A stretch of 64,000 nucleotides of DNA from Nansenia antarctica (GCA_963989245.1 OZ022348.1:37836442-37900441); one strand, 5' to 3'. Shown: positions 9,641 through 21,564, counted from the first letter of the stretch. The notes: generated by a model not told the origin, from the letters alone. A program made the numbers and translations.

Positions 9641-9661
9641 AAAAAAAAAAAAAAAAAAAAA
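9641..9661. repeat. Poly-A run
   Basis: About 21 A on the plus strand, which is poly-T within the presumed 3' UTR or downstream flank of gpc6. Confidence 0.9.
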
Positions 9662-9903
9662 TCTGCAGCTTTCAGATGAAAACAACGGAAACAAGTGAAA
9701 CTCACTCTGCTAGGGACGGCCTGGTTGTCGATGCCAGTCAGGATCTCTCCTCAGCTCCAGAAGCTTCTGGAAGTTCTCCATCTACGAGTCCTAGTCCTGT
9801 CCAGTTAGCTAAGGGAAGGCTACCGGAGCAGGAGAACTTGCTGTCCATGTGGGTGTATAAGAGAGTAGTGGGGTCCTTGGTGGCCTTGTGTGCAGATACA
9901 GTA

Positions 9904-10178
9904 TTATCTCCAGTTCGTGTGCAGTGTCAGGAGGGTGAGGGGTGGTGAGGACAGGGCGGCCAGCAGCAGAAGGCAGCGTCCAGGTGTGTGTGTGTGCAGG
10001 AGGGAGAGGGACAGGGCGGCCAGCAGCAGTAAGGGGGGTCCGGGGGGGTGTGGGGGGGCCGTGCTGGCCGCTCTCTCGTCGCTCCTGTCTGCGTCCACCC
10101 GGGGCGGGGCGTCCGTGCCCACGAACACAAACTCTGTGGTGCAGCCGCTGCCACTACCGCTACCACTGCCCTCGTCAC
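9904..10178 (-). CDS. gpc6: Glypican-6-like last exon (heparan-sulfate sites and GPI signal)
   Basis: Glypicans are GPI-anchored heparan-sulfate proteoglycans of the cell surface that modulate Wnt, Hedgehog, FGF and BMP signalling. The exon starts after a TTTACTTCCAG acceptor (AG at 10179-10180), enters in phase with two codon bases, and encodes 90 residues to a stop at 9904-9906. It opens with an acidic Ser-Gly run (DEGSGSGSGSGSGC, residues 1-12), the glycosaminoglycan attachment site. TTEFVFVGTDAPPRVDADRS follows and resembles the C-terminus of vertebrate GPC6. A hydrophobic tail PPLLLLAALSLSLL then acts as the likely GPI signal. The tail is unusual: LLLLAALS occurs twice, from a 60-bp DNA duplication with an HTHT stretch from CA/GT sequence, and the protein ends LTLHTNWR. 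Identity is by recalled similarity. GPC4 is the main alternative. Confidence 0.7.
9950..10029. repeat. 60-bp spaced duplication inside the GPI-signal exon
   Basis: GACAGGGCGGCCAGCAGCAG occurs at 9950-9969 and again at 10010-10029. The flanks are similar (CAGGAGGG), which indicates a tandem duplication with small indels. It encodes the repeated LLLLAAL of the gpc6 tail. Confidence 0.85.
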
Positions 10179-10226
10179 CTGGAAGTAAAGCAAGGCAAGG
10201 AGAGTTTATTTGTATGGCACATTCAC
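10179..10226 (-). mobile_element. L2 3' terminus abutting the gpc6 last-exon acceptor
   Basis: On the minus strand GTGCCATACAAATAAACTC and TCCTTGCCTTG form a typical L2 3' end. It finishes 10-12 bases before the splice acceptor AG and supplies most of the pyrimidine tract. Confidence 0.65.
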
Positions 10227-10263
10227 AGGCGATTATTACAATGCATCTGTATACAACCGCTAT

Positions 10264-10362
10264 CCTGCCCGATTAAAAATGACATGTGGGTTTCCCCAAG
10301 GATCAATCCCTGGCCCCCTTCTATTCAATCTCTACATGCTTCCATTGGGACGCTCATCCAAA
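10264..10362 (+). pseudogene. LINE reverse transcriptase fragment (palm block)
   Basis: The frame reads CGFPQGSIPGPLLFNLYML followed by PLG. This is the PQGS...GPLLF motif region of L2-type reverse transcriptase. Only this block survives. Confidence 0.8.
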
Positions 10363-10426
10363 ACGCTGCTGCTAGGGAGAGAGAGGTTTTATTCTTGTTT
10401 GGTTGGAGGAAGTTGCATCTGTGGCA

Positions 10427-10485
10427 AGGCAGGTTTATTTGTATTTCAGGGGCAATTCAAAGTGCTTTACATACCTAAAAAAAAT
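10427..10485 (-). mobile_element. L2-like LINE 3' terminus, minus strand
   Basis: The reverse complement reads GTATGTAAAGCACTTTGAAT and continues to AAATACAAATAAACC, the same 3' end as at 8475-8545. Confidence 0.7.
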
Positions 10486-10521
10486 ATTTCAAGGGATTTG
10501 ATTTCATGATGAAAATATACT

Positions 10522-10524
<3 letters not shown>

Positions 10525-10552
<28 letters not shown>
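10525..10552. repeat. Poly-C run
   Basis: 28 consecutive C, which is poly-G on the gpc6 sense strand. Confidence 0.95.
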
Positions 10553-10944
10553 GCTCGACAGTGTCATCAAGCAAAGCACTGTGCTGTTCTTAAAGAAACA
10601 TTATAGCAAAAAAACAGGGAGAAGATTTGTACAAGAGAGATTGCAGATAATGCATCTGTATTCAACGCTATCCTGCCCGATATGGTGTGTAAGATCGCAG
10701 TGTAAAATGACACGTTTGCAAACACATTTAGCCTATGTTTACAATGAATTCACAGCGCTCGGATTATGAACCATTAAACATGTTTCAGCCTAAACTCATA
10801 ACTACTGGAGATATAAGAAATACATAGATAAAACATTTAATAAGATACTAGATTATGGATAAAAATACATAGATAGAAGTGTTCAATCATTACTGCTGCA
10901 GAACATGAAGGTTTTTAGTTTTAAATCTTCCTTTTAATTTTTTT

Positions 10945-10983
10945 CTTTTTTAGGATGTGTCCCAATGTAAGCATGTAGAGATT

Positions 10984-10985
<2 letters not shown>
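10945..10985 (-). pseudogene. Short LINE reverse transcriptase fragment
   Basis: The minus-strand frame SNLYMLTLGHILKK corresponds to the FNLYMLPLG block seen on the plus strand at 10.3 kb. Confidence 0.55.
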
Positions 10986-10986
<1 letters not shown>

Positions 10987-11019
<33 letters not shown>

Positions 11020-11100
11020 ACACAACAATATAACAGTATGAACACATAGACACACAGATATAAGAGTATGAATACGTAGACACACTCGCGCACACACACA
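10987..11100. repeat. (CA)n microsatellite with degenerate ACACAGATA flank
   Basis: A pure CA run at 10987-11017 is followed by imperfect CA-rich repeats. Confidence 0.9.
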
Positions 11101-11314
11101 ATTCCCAGACACATCGTTCACACATGACTCAATGCAAGACAGCGTCAAACCACACAACCACTCAGCCTCCCTGCCCACGCGTTAAACCTGCAGTCTCAGG
11201 GACAGATATGATCTGAAGCGGCTGTCTCATACGTTGTCAATGAGAGGCCTTCAGGAAGAGAATGGACAGTGAAGCCTTGGCAGCTCACAGACACACATCT
11301 CCCTAACGACGACA

Positions 11315-11605
11315 TCGCTGCCTGTCTGCCTGCCTGCCTGCCTGCCTGTCTGCCTGCCTGCCTGCCTGCCTGTCTGCCTGCCTGCCTGCCTGCCTGCCTG
11401 ACTGCCTGTCTGCCTGTCTGCCTGTCTGCCTGCCTGCCTGCCTGACTGCCTGCCTGCCTGCCTGCCTGCCTGTCTGCCTGCCTGCCTGCCTGACTGCCTG
11501 TCTGCCTGTCTGCCTGTCTGCCTGCCTGCCTGCCTGCCTGTCTGCCTGCCTGCCTGTCTGCCTGTCTGCCTGCCTGCCTGTCTGCCTGTCTGCCTGCCTG
11601 CCTGT

Positions 11606-11640
<35 letters not shown>

Positions 11641-11646
11641 ACTGCC

Positions 11647-11688
<42 letters not shown>

Positions 11689-11689
11689 A
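11315..11689. repeat. (CCTG)n complex array then (TTA)n
   Basis: About 330 bp of CCTG with CTGT and GACTG variants is followed at 11647 by about 14 TTA units. The long reading frame rich in GRQA on the minus strand is an artefact. Confidence 0.95.
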
Positions 11690-11775
11690 GCTAGGCTGCT
11701 ACAGAAGAAGGGTTGAGAGTTCTCCTCCAAACACAAATCTGTTTTTGTGTTTTTTCTCTGTGTTTTTGCCCCTTC

Positions 11776-11845
11776 CTGAGGTAACAATGCTACTGAGGTA
11801 ACAATGCTACTGAGGTAACAATGCTACTGAGGTAACAATGCTGCT
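11776..11845. repeat. 17-bp tandem repeat, 4 copies
   Basis: The unit CTGAGGTAACAATGCTA. The last copy changes to GCTGCTA. Confidence 0.9.
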
Positions 11846-12091
11846 ACTTCAAGCTGTGCAGCAGGTTGAAAGCCCTGTCAGATGTTAACAGAGGAACGAT
11901 GTGTCTAAACGAACAAGCTTTCCAATTAAGTGGATTATGATTTTCCTTGTCACGGCTCTGAGGCAAGTTTGTATATGAACAAACGCATGAAGGCAGGAGG
12001 GGGACACATAATAAAACAAAAGCGATGGAAGAGAACAGAGCAGCTATTGTTGTGTTTGGGTGCGAGACGCTCAGACAGTCTCCGTATGCTG

Positions 12092-12935
12092 CAACGCCTC
12101 ACACTCAAACTCTCGTTGATACGCCTCACACTCATACTCTCGTTGATACGCCTCACACTCAGACTCGCGTTGATACGCCTCACACTCAGACTCTCGTTGA
12201 TACGCCTCACACTCAGACTCTCGTTGATACGCCTCACACTCAGACTCTCGTTGATACGCCTCACACTCACACTCTCGTTGATACGCCTCACACTCATACT
12301 CTCGTTGATACGCCTCACACTCACACTCTCGTTGATACGCCTCACACTCATACTCTCGTTGATACGCCTCACACTCACACTCTCGTTGATACGCCTCACA
12401 CTCAGACTCTCGTTGATACGCCTCACACTCAGACTCTCGTTGATACGCCTCACACTCAGACTCTCGTTGATATGCCTCACACTCAGACTCTCGTTGATAC
12501 GCCTCACACTCATACTCTCGTTGATACGCCTCACACTCAGACTCTCGTTGATACGCCTCACACTCATACTCTCGTTGATACGCCTCACACTCATACTCTC
12601 GTTGATACGCCTCACACTCATACTCTCGTTGATACGCCTCACACTCAAACTCTCGTTGATACGCCTCACACTCATACTCTCGTTGATACGCCTCACACTC
12701 AAACTCTCGTTGATACGCCTCACACTCAAACTCTCGTTGATACGCCTCACACTCACACTCTCGTTGATACGCCTCACACTCAAACTCTCGTTGATACGCC
12801 TCACACTCAAACTCTCGTTGATACGCCTCACACTCAAACTCTCGTTGATACGCCTCACACTCACACTCTCGTTGATACGCCTCACACTCATACTCTCGTT
12901 GATACGCCTCACACTCACACTCTCGTTGATACGCC
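12092..12935. repeat. 27-bp minisatellite, about 31 copies
   Basis: The unit ACGCCTCACACTCAGACTCT plus CGTTGAT varies mainly at one base (CTCAAAC, CTCATAC, CTCAGAC, CTCACAC). Because 27 is a multiple of three, several frames stay open for 300 or more codons on both strands. None has a credible start context or unit-independent sequence, so these frames are rejected as genes. Confidence 0.97.
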
Positions 12936-12939
12936 GTCA

Positions 12940-13394
12940 TTAGGAGACTAACGAGCGTCTGGTGGTATTGTGAAACAACTGAGCTCTTTTTAAAAGGTCT
13001 TAAATTAAACAGCTTGATGAGGGAATTAGATGATCGAATCAAAAGAGAAAATGACAGAGTTTAGACGTTTTTTGTTTTGTTTTTTTACAGCCGTGAAGAG
13101 TCGTAACGTAGCCGTCGCTAATGATGCCTCACAGTCAACGGGCCGCTCCGACTACGTCATTAGCATCGGTGAAAACAACGATACGCTTCTGTTTCAGCTG
13201 AGCTTGAGAAGACAGGTGTTATGAGTCATACTTTTTTACTGTAGACGGTTTTCACAACTTTAATTCCCCTTTCCAGCAGATAGAAACACGTCTGTCTGTG
13301 GTGTTAATGAAGCGTTGGGCACCTGCAGGACAGAAGGAAACAACTGCGCTGTCGACCTTTATTAACTTCTCTCTTCACACCAACTTAACTAGGC
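12940..13394. other. No gene seen
   Basis: Single-copy-looking sequence between two large arrays. CpG dinucleotides cluster around 13097-13190. No splice-bounded glypican exon was found on either strand. Confidence 0.4.
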
Positions 13395-15616
13395 TACTGA
13401 TGTTAGAATGGGTCCTACATGTTAACTACTGATGTTAGAATGGCTCCTACATGTTAACTACTGATGTTAGAATGGCTCCTACATGTTAACTACTGATGTT
13501 AGAATGGCTCCTACATGTTAACTACTGATGTTAGAATGGCTCCTACATGTTAATTACTGATGTTAGAATGGCTCCTACATGTTAACTACTGATGTTAGAA
13601 TGGCTCCTACATGTAACTAATGATGTTAGAATGGCTCCTACATGTTAACTACTGATGTTAGAATGGCTCCTACATGTTAACTACTGATGTTAGAATGGCT
13701 CCTACATGTTAACTACTGATGTTAGAATGGCTCCTACATGTTAACTACTGATGTTAGAATGGGTCCTACATGTTAATTACTGATGTTAGAATGGCTCCTA
13801 CATGTTAACTACTGATGTTAGAATGGCTCCTACATGTTAACTACTGATGTTAGAATGGCTCCTACATGTTAATTACTGATGTTAGAATGGCTCCTACATG
13901 TTAACTAATGATGTTAGAATGGCTCCTACATGTTAACTACTGATGTTAGAATGGCTCCTACATGTTAACTACTGATGTTAGAATGGCTCCTACATGTTAA
14001 CTACTGATGTTAGAATGGCTCCTACATGTTAACTACTGATGTTAGAATGGCTCCTACATGTTAACTACTGATGTTAGAATGGCTCCTACATGTTAATTAC
14101 TGATGTTAGAATGGCTCCTACATGTTAACTAATGATGTTAGAATGGCTCCTACATGTTAACTACTGATGTTAGAATGGCTCCTACATGTTAACTACTGAT
14201 GTTAGAATGGCTCCTACATGTTAACTACTGATGTTAGAATGGCTCCTACATGTTAACTACTGATGTTAGAATGGCTCCTACATGTAACTACTGATGTTAG
14301 AATGGCTCCTACATGTTAATTACTGATGTTAGAATGGCTCCTACATGTTAACTACTGATGTTAGAATGGCTCCTACATGTTAACTACTGATGTTAGAATG
14401 GCTCCTACATGTAACTACTGATGTTAGAATGGCTCCTACATGTAACTACTGATGTTAGAATGGCTCCTACATGTAACTACTGATGTTAGAATGGCTCCTA
14501 CATGTTAATTACTGATGTTAGAATGGCTCCTACATGTAACTAATGATGTTAGAATGGCTCCTACATGTAACTACTGATGTTAGAATGGCTCCTACATGTT
14601 AACTACTGATGTTAGAATGGCTCCTACATGTTAACTACTGATGTTAGAATGGCTCCTACATGTAACTACTGATGTTAGAATGGCTCCTACATGTAACTAC
14701 TGATGTTAGAATGGCTCCTACATGTAACTACTGATGTTAGAATGGCTCCTACATGTTAATTACTGATGTTAGAATGGCTCCTACATGTAACTACTGATGT
14801 TAGAATGGCTCCTACATGTTAACTACTGATGTTAGAATGGCTCCTACATGTTAACTACTGATGTTAGAATGGCTCCTACATGTTAACTACTGATGTTAGA
14901 ATGGCTCCTACATGTTAACTACTGATGTTAGAATGGCTCCTACATGTTAACTACTGATGTTAGAATGGCTCCTACATGTTAACTACTGATGTTAGAATGG
15001 CTCCTACATGTTAACTACTGATGTTAGAATGGCTCCTACATGTTAACTACTGATGTTAGAATGGCTCCTACATGTTAACTACTGATGTTAGAATGGCTCC
15101 TACATGTTAACTACTGATGTTAGAATGGCTCCTACATGTTAACTACTGATGTTAGAATGGCTCCTACATGTTAACTACTGATGTTAGAATGGCTCCTACA
15201 TGTTAACTACTGATGTTAGAATGGGTCCTACATGTTAACTACTGATGTTAGAATGGCTCCTACATGTAACTAATGATGTTAGAATGGCTCCTACATGTTA
15301 ACTACTGATGTTAGAATGGCTCCTACATGTTAACTACTGATGTTAGAATGGCTCCTACATGTTAACTACTGATGTTAGAATGGCTCCTACATGTTAACTA
15401 CTGATGTTAGAATGGCTCCTACATGTTAACTACTGATGTTAGAATGGCTCCTACATGTTAACTACTGATGTTAGAATGGCTCCTACATGTTAACTACTGA
15501 TGTTAGAATGGCTCCTACATGTTAACTACTGATGTTAGAATGGCTCCTACATGTTAACTACTGATGTTAGAATGGCTCCTACATGTTAACTACTGATGTT
15601 AGAATGGCTCCTACAT
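13395..15616. repeat. 32-bp satellite-like array, about 70 copies
   Basis: The unit CTACTGATGTTAGAATGGCT plus CCTACATGTTAA has 31-bp variants lacking one T, and AATTAC and AATGATG variants. The array is highly homogeneous over 2.2 kb. Confidence 0.97.
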
Positions 15617-16179
15617 GGGGTACGCCTGCAGAGCTGCCACTGAAGCTGCTCCTGATCATCTGAAATGTACAACTACTGAATAGTTAGCCGTCCATGGCTA
15701 TAGACTTGTCTGTGAAGCCGTCAACACGTGTAGTAAGACCGACTTTAACAAGTATAGACATGAAATAAGAGGTTTAATTAAAGAGATAGTATTTTTTTTT
15801 TACACCTCATAGTAAGATTACCTAGAACATAGTGGTTCAGGAGATACTAAACAATGGTTCAGATTTAATTAAATTTAAGTCAAGTTAAAGGAAAATCCAG
15901 GCTTATTTCTGATAAAAAAAAACAATGTTGATGGAATACCCCCCTGATGACTCTAGGATAAACCGAAACCTTAAAAGTCTGGATCTGCCAACGTTAAACA
16001 GCTGCAGGGACTCAGGTCCATACAGAACAGTCTGCAGCTGTTTACTTCAACGATGGTACAGTACGTCACACTGCCTACCTAACATCTAGACCCTCTGTGT
16101 TTCAGGGCTAGCTACTTATTCATCTCAGTATCAAAACATGTATTTAGGTCACACTCACAACATTTGCCGAAAACCACCC
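15617..16179. other. No gene seen; AT-rich intronic-type sequence
   Basis: No transposon ends, coding motif or RNA gene recognised. Confidence 0.4.
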
Positions 16180-16406
16180 TAGGATCTCACCACTGAACAG
16201 TCACTAGGATCTCACCACTGAACAGTCACTAGGATCTCACCACTGAACAGTCACTAGGATCTCACCACTGAACAGTCACTAGGATCTCACCACTGAACAG
16301 TCACTAGGATCTCACCACTGAACAGTCACTAGGATCTCACCACTGAACAGTCACTAGGATCTCACCACTGAACAGTCACTAGGATCTCACCACTGAACAG
16401 TCACTA
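16180..16406. repeat. 25-bp minisatellite, 9 copies
   Basis: The unit AGGATCTCACCACTGAACAG plus TCACT, essentially identical copies. Confidence 0.97.
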
Positions 16407-17235
16407 GTTATTCAGCAGAACTGTCTGGCCTTCAGATGGACGAGCAGAGGAGCAGATGGAGGCAGGGTGGTACAGCGGGTTCTCTCCAGAAAAAAACCTG
16501 CCTGTTTGGCAAACTACACCAGAAAAACAGAAACTCTCAAAAACAAAATGTTGCTACAAGCAACTGGAGATAAACATGAAGGCCGCTGCTTCCTGTATGG
16601 TGTTCCAGGGCAGTCGTGATGTTGTCGGTGTGTCGGCCCTGCGCCCATCCAGGAACTAGACGCCAAAAACTTTGATCAACTCCCCGTAGTGTTCATTAGT
16701 CTACCTGGCCCATAGACGACAGTACTTCATATGGGAGCTACCATCTGGTAGGTCCCCCAGCCCCCCCCCCCCCTTCTCTATGTCCCCCCACCCCTTCTCT
16801 CCAGCGTTGGACACGTGAGGACGTCCCTGCCAGTGGCCCCCCCTGGCTGCACAACGAGCCAAAGGATCATTGAGGAAGAGAGAAGGAAAATAAATAACTA
16901 CAGTACCACCACAAGTCTAAATGGTCAAATGGACTGCACTTATATAGCGCCTTTATCCAGGACTCCTACCGTCCTTCACCAGGGGGGGAGGAGCTACAGG
17001 GACAGGAGGCCCTCAGGCGTGGACAGGGCTCCGAGGGGAGAAGGGAAACCACAGCCTTTTGTTGTTAATTCCTTGACTAATCACCTCAGACCCCTGCCTG
17101 TGACTGGTGTTCTCACACCACAGAGAGAAGGGGAGGTGCTCACACGCTCAATAACCGGCAAAGCTCCCAGCTGGATGAATCAATCTCACAACCATCGATC
17201 GATCTGCCTTCAGATCCTACCCCATCAGCTCAGTA
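16407..17235. other. No gene seen; remnants of dispersed repeats
   Basis: ATGGACTGCACTTATATAGC at about 16930 is a fragment often seen at the ends of fish LINE/SINE copies. A poly-C tract lies near 16760-16775. Open frames here lack splice sites and recognisable motifs. Confidence 0.4.
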
Positions 17236-17660
17236 AGGCCAGCTCTCTCTCTCGCTCTCTCTCTCTCTTATTAGAAGGTGGTGGCTGTGATACCAGGTCA
17301 AGGATCTTGGACCTGTCATAGATTTCAGCTGGGCAGGACCATTATCACATTAACATTCTCACCACGGTCAGAGAGGTGGACCTGGGAGGAGAGCCAGGAT
17401 TGATCCAACTAGAGGCAGGTGTGCATGGTTTCTCTCTCGCTCTCTCTCTCTCTCTCTTTCTCTCCCTCCCTCTTTCTCCCGTAAATTGCTCTCTGCCTGC
17501 CGATCTGTCAGTCTCTCTCTCTATCTTGTCTCTCTCTGCCTGTCTTCTCTCTTCTCACTTGCTCTCTGCCTCTCTTTGCATCCTTCTATTCATCTAAATT
17601 GCTACCTGCCTTACTACACCTCTCTCTTCTATCTCTCTCTCTGTGTCTGTTTCACTACCA
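17236..17660. repeat. CT-rich low-complexity tracts
   Basis: CTCTCT runs at 17236-17272, 17419-17470 and 17510-17660 are separated by ordinary sequence. Confidence 0.85.
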
Positions 17661-17812
17661 CCCTCATTCCTCACTGTCTTTCTTGTCTTTTCTAAATGTC
17701 TCTGTCTTCACTAAAGCCAGATTCAGCACCACGGACAGCAGCAGAGCAGATCTGAGAAGCAGGTTGAGACACCGCCATCTGTGAAGGACTCCCATCTCTG
17801 TGAAGGACTCCG

Positions 17813-18104
17813 GAATTCCGATCGGGGATAGGCCCGACCCAGAAGTGACACACATACAAACAAACATTTACATACGCATACATACCACACCACACCAACA
17901 TAATATATTATATTACTTTCGTTTGTTACTTTTATTTGGACTTTGGATTACAAGACCACTTCAATTCATGGAAAGGTCCAGAGTCTATCTGGCATGATTG
18001 TTTTCTAACCAATGCTACTGTGTTTCCTGGTGCGGTATGAACGCCTTTTGCCCGTCAGGTGGGCGTTTCCACTATGCTGTGACGTCACATGAAAGCTATG
18101 AATA
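17813..18104 (+). mobile_element. Interspersed element copy A, identical in two blocks to 51.25-51.93 kb
   Basis: Positions 17813-17986 match 51251-51424, and 17985-18104 match 51813-51932, without visible mismatch. The 51-kb copy has 388 extra bases between the blocks (51425-51812). The blocks share CT at the join, so copy A looks like a deletion derivative. The element class was not determined. No terminal inverted repeat or LTR boundary was proven. Confidence 0.75.
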
Positions 18105-18359
18105 TATCTGTGAGATCTCTTCAGTCAAGTGCTGCTCAGCCCACTGTGACGGAGATGCCGTCACGACCTGCCGACTAAGTCGGACAGGCCATATATACAC
18201 ATACACACTCCCCGTTCCCTACCATTCTGTAGGTTATCATGTTCATCTACACCTTCCATTTACAAGCCCTCCACAGTTATATACACACATATACACCATG
18301 GTGTAAGGCACTCTGTTTATTGTACGTTACATGTTTGTCTCCATTTGTAAACTGTTTGT

Positions 18360-18930
18360 CCATTGTCCCCGCTGTAGGTCTTCCGGGGTGTAGCGGAGAT
18401 CGGCCAAACAGAGCTGTCGGGAGGGGGCGGGTCTTATAGTGCGTGCGCATGGGGCTGGGATGGGTGTGTTCAAGAACCAGCATAGACCAAGTGTTAATTG
18501 ACGGTTTGTGGGTATTGTTGTCGTTAATGTGTTTTGACATGTATGTGGATGTGTGTACTGTACTGTAAAATACTTTGTGTTGTTAATATAGTAGAATATT
18601 GTATTTACAGACAAGTGAAGTTAGTTTGGCATTAACTAATGATTGTATGTGAACTTGGTATGTTCCAAGGGGGCGGGGCGTAGAGTTTAAGAGGGGCCCC
18701 AGAGTAAACCCTAGGGAGTCGGAGTTTGGGAGAGCCAGGATGCTGTGGTATATGTATGCTTTGTCTTTGTCAGCACGGGCCAAATAAACAACACCTTGCA
18801 TGGAAAATGCTGCGACTTTGCCATCTTTTGAAAAAGGAACCAGTGGTGGTACCACTCTTGTGACACCCACCCACAACACATCTGGGCCTACACTGCTGCT
18901 CTGAGCTCTGACACCTGAGAGAAGGCCTTT
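18360..18930. other. LTR- or promoter-like segment, unassigned
   Basis: GC boxes (GAGGGGGCGGG near 18420 and GGGGGCGGGGCG near 18670) are followed by an AATAAA at about 18783 and a CACGGGCCAAATAAACAACA stretch, a layout seen in retroviral-type LTRs. No TG/CA ends with target duplication, primer site or gag/pol frame could be established. Confidence 0.3.
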
Positions 18931-19051
18931 CATCATTAACATGATGTTAATATAATATTATTACTCTAATATTGAGCAGGGGCGAGATCCATCAGAGAAC
19001 ATCTCTGGGAGAATTAAAGGTTGGTTTATATTATATATATATCCAGGCTGT

Positions 19052-19910
19052 GATCTGTACACACACATACATACACACAGCGCCCACTTTTCTTGAACAT
19101 GACATCAAACACTTGACTTATTCTCAAGTGCCTTCTGTCTGTCTACCTTCTTGCCGAGCCTTCGAGCATCATCAATGCTTCATTCTCTCTGCAACACGTG
19201 TTCATGTTGAGAAACAACCGTGTACAACACAAGCTTTGTCAACCAAGCTAACTGAAGTCAAAGCAAGTTCTATTCCCAAACATCTGTTTGCTTGTAAGAG
19301 TGCAGCAAGCACGACTGATCTCAGAACTGCTTTGCCATCTGGACCTTGTCCCCATTGCCCAAATCACCCACTTTCAACCATTTCCACGAGGGCTCGAGAC
19401 CCAAATTGAACATGTCCAAACAAGATGACACGACTAATTCCCACAACCAGAGCCGACCATATGCTACGGGACTTGGAAGTGGATAAAAGAGTGTCTATTT
19501 CTTTCAAATAACTTCCAGAAGTTGGCGAGGAAGTGTGACAGTGATCGATGGATACATGGATGGTTCACTTAGTGATGTCTGGAGCGGTGGGAAGATAAGG
19601 GCTAGTCGCCGCATGGAGAAAGTTGTTTTCATCCACAAGGGCATGATGCCGTGAAGCCCAGGATGAGTTCTGCCTGAGAAGACAGAAGCTCGTTCACTGG
19701 AGAATAAATGCTTTACTCAAGACACATCTACACTCCCTTCTGAAGCTGAGCTAAAGCGTAGCTACTGTAACTCAAGCTTGCATGAGTGGATCAACTGATG
19801 TCTTGAGCAAAAACACTAAACGTCCATCCGTCTCCAACAGTCAATTATTCATTACTGGTACCACACCAAAACAACAGTGAACATGTGGTCTACCAAAACA
19901 TTATGATTGA
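19052..19910. other. Unassigned sequence with one 145-codon open frame
   Basis: The plus-strand frame 18972-19409 has ordinary amino-acid composition in its second half (for example LPSGPCPHCPNHPLS) but no recognised domain, no clear splice sites and no supporting neighbours. It could be decayed retroelement sequence. It is not called as a gene. Confidence 0.3.
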
Positions 19911-19917
19911 TAATACT

Positions 19918-19926
19918 GATGATGAC

Positions 19927-19962
<36 letters not shown>
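19918..19962. repeat. (GAT)n microsatellite
   Basis: About 14 GAT units. Confidence 0.95.
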
Positions 19963-20257
19963 GAATCCCCCACCGCAACAGCAGCCAGACTAGCGTCTCT
20001 CCTCAGGACTGGAGCTATTACAGTACGCTCTGGTCTGTGTGCCTGGAGCAACGCTAAAAGCGCCACATCCATCAACATGATGAATAGGGTCGGCCCAGCG
20101 TCCACATGGGTAGGAGGAGAATGCTTTCAAGCTGGTTTCAATGCATCATGACCCAGTGATCCAGAGCCCTCCAACATTACGGGGTTACGGCCTCTCACAG
20201 AGTATTCTGTTTCATCCACCGCAGCTCTCGGTCCAGATGAGCCCCTTCATAGCTGCA

Positions 20258-20336
20258 CTCCTCCACTCCTCCACCCCTCCTCTCCTCCTCTCCTCCTCCA
20301 CCCCTCCACTCCTCCACCCCACCACTCCTCCTTGGC
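20258..20336. repeat. CTCCTCC/ACCCCTCC low-complexity tract
   Basis: Pyrimidine-rich imperfect repeats. Confidence 0.85.
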
Positions 20337-20399
20337 CTGGTGATTCAGAGTCCATTTCATACGTGTTAACGCTCTTATGAGCATATTTTACGGCTCTCT

Positions 20400-20815
20400 G
20401 GTTAAATCCTCTGGACACTAATTAGAAGTCGCACTCTGTTAAAAGGTTGGAGGGGCCTTATGGTAAATGTTGGAAGGTAAGCTGCCTTCTGATTGGCCAG
20501 AACTACTTCCCTCCAGCCCGCGGCCACTGTCTCCGCTGATGCGTACAGTCCATTAAAACAGACCCACATTACAGATGGACCTTCGCTCCGGCACAAGGTG
20601 GACCCGTGACTGTGTTAGAGCGCTGTGGGTTTCCAGCAGAACTTCAAGCACACAGTACAGAACTAACTAGAAACACATCTTTTAAACTTGCTTTTTATTC
20701 TTTAACCATTTGTTGTTGTTGTTTTTGCTGACTGTGCTTTTGTTTTACTTGTAATTTATCTATCTATTCTTGTTCTCTCCATGGAATGTAGTGTATTTAC
20801 CACACAAAATAAATG

Positions 20816-20817
<2 letters not shown>
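20400..20817. other. No gene seen
   Basis: Single-copy-looking sequence. No exon with flanking splice signals was recognised. Confidence 0.35.

Positions 20818-20852
<35 letters not shown>
20818..20852. repeat. (TTA)n microsatellite
   Basis: About 11 TTA units after ATAAATGCA. Confidence 0.95.
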
Positions 20853-20857
<5 letters not shown>

Positions 20858-21560
20858 ATCTACAGTACTAGCATCTATAACTACTATATAATTATAGAAT
20901 CCACAGAGTAGAATTACTACAGAATCATTATAATATCATCAGGATATGATAAGAGAAACATATGATAAGAAACATGCTGCTGTGAAGTCTTCACATACAG
21001 TGGGTCAGCTGCACACTGGCCTTGGGCAAACTGTCAACAAATCGACAAACTGTAATTCACCTGCAATTTCAGAGCACTAATATGCTGTTAGTGAGAGTGA
21101 TTTTAGCTTGTTCCACGGCTGAATTATTATGGGAAAAGAACGAGTCTTCAAACCTATTCAACCATGCGCTGATTAAAAGCTTTCATTCTTAAAATAAAGA
21201 AATAAAGAAAATTAAAATTAAAATTCTGGAACCTACTATGTAAGTCCCACCGTAACCACGGTGATGGAGAATGTTCAGCTCCAGTTGAGCACATCCCAGT
21301 ATTGTTTAAATATGAGTCTAATGAAAGGGGAAGTCATCACTATTCTGAGCTCCACGCAGAATTATCAAGTCTCTGCTGCAAGGCATGATGGGACACAACA
21401 GTCTGTGAATTCCCCATCTGAATCTCTTACACTTTGGTTCTCTCATGGACAATGAGGTCCATTTCCACGGCCAAACACTGAGACACTGCTTTGTGTTCTC
21501 CTGCAGAGAGACTCTCACCAGGCCTGGGCTAGAGAGAGGAAGTAGATGTGGGAGTTTGTC
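20853..21560. other. No gene seen; AT-rich single-copy stretch
   Basis: The part at 21030-21180 is complex, non-repetitive and AT-rich, as expected of intronic or conserved non-coding DNA. Conservation cannot be judged here. Confidence 0.35.
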
Positions 21561-21564
21561 AGTA

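Noticed and set aside
11930..13042. Four overlapping open frames of 308-337 codons on both strands
   Set aside because: They are products of a 27-bp tandem repeat. The period is a multiple of three and the peptides are pure unit repeats without independent sequence.
18360..18930. A definite LTR retrotransposon
   Set aside because: GC boxes and AATAAA are suggestive, but no paired LTR, target duplication, primer-binding site or polymerase frame was found.
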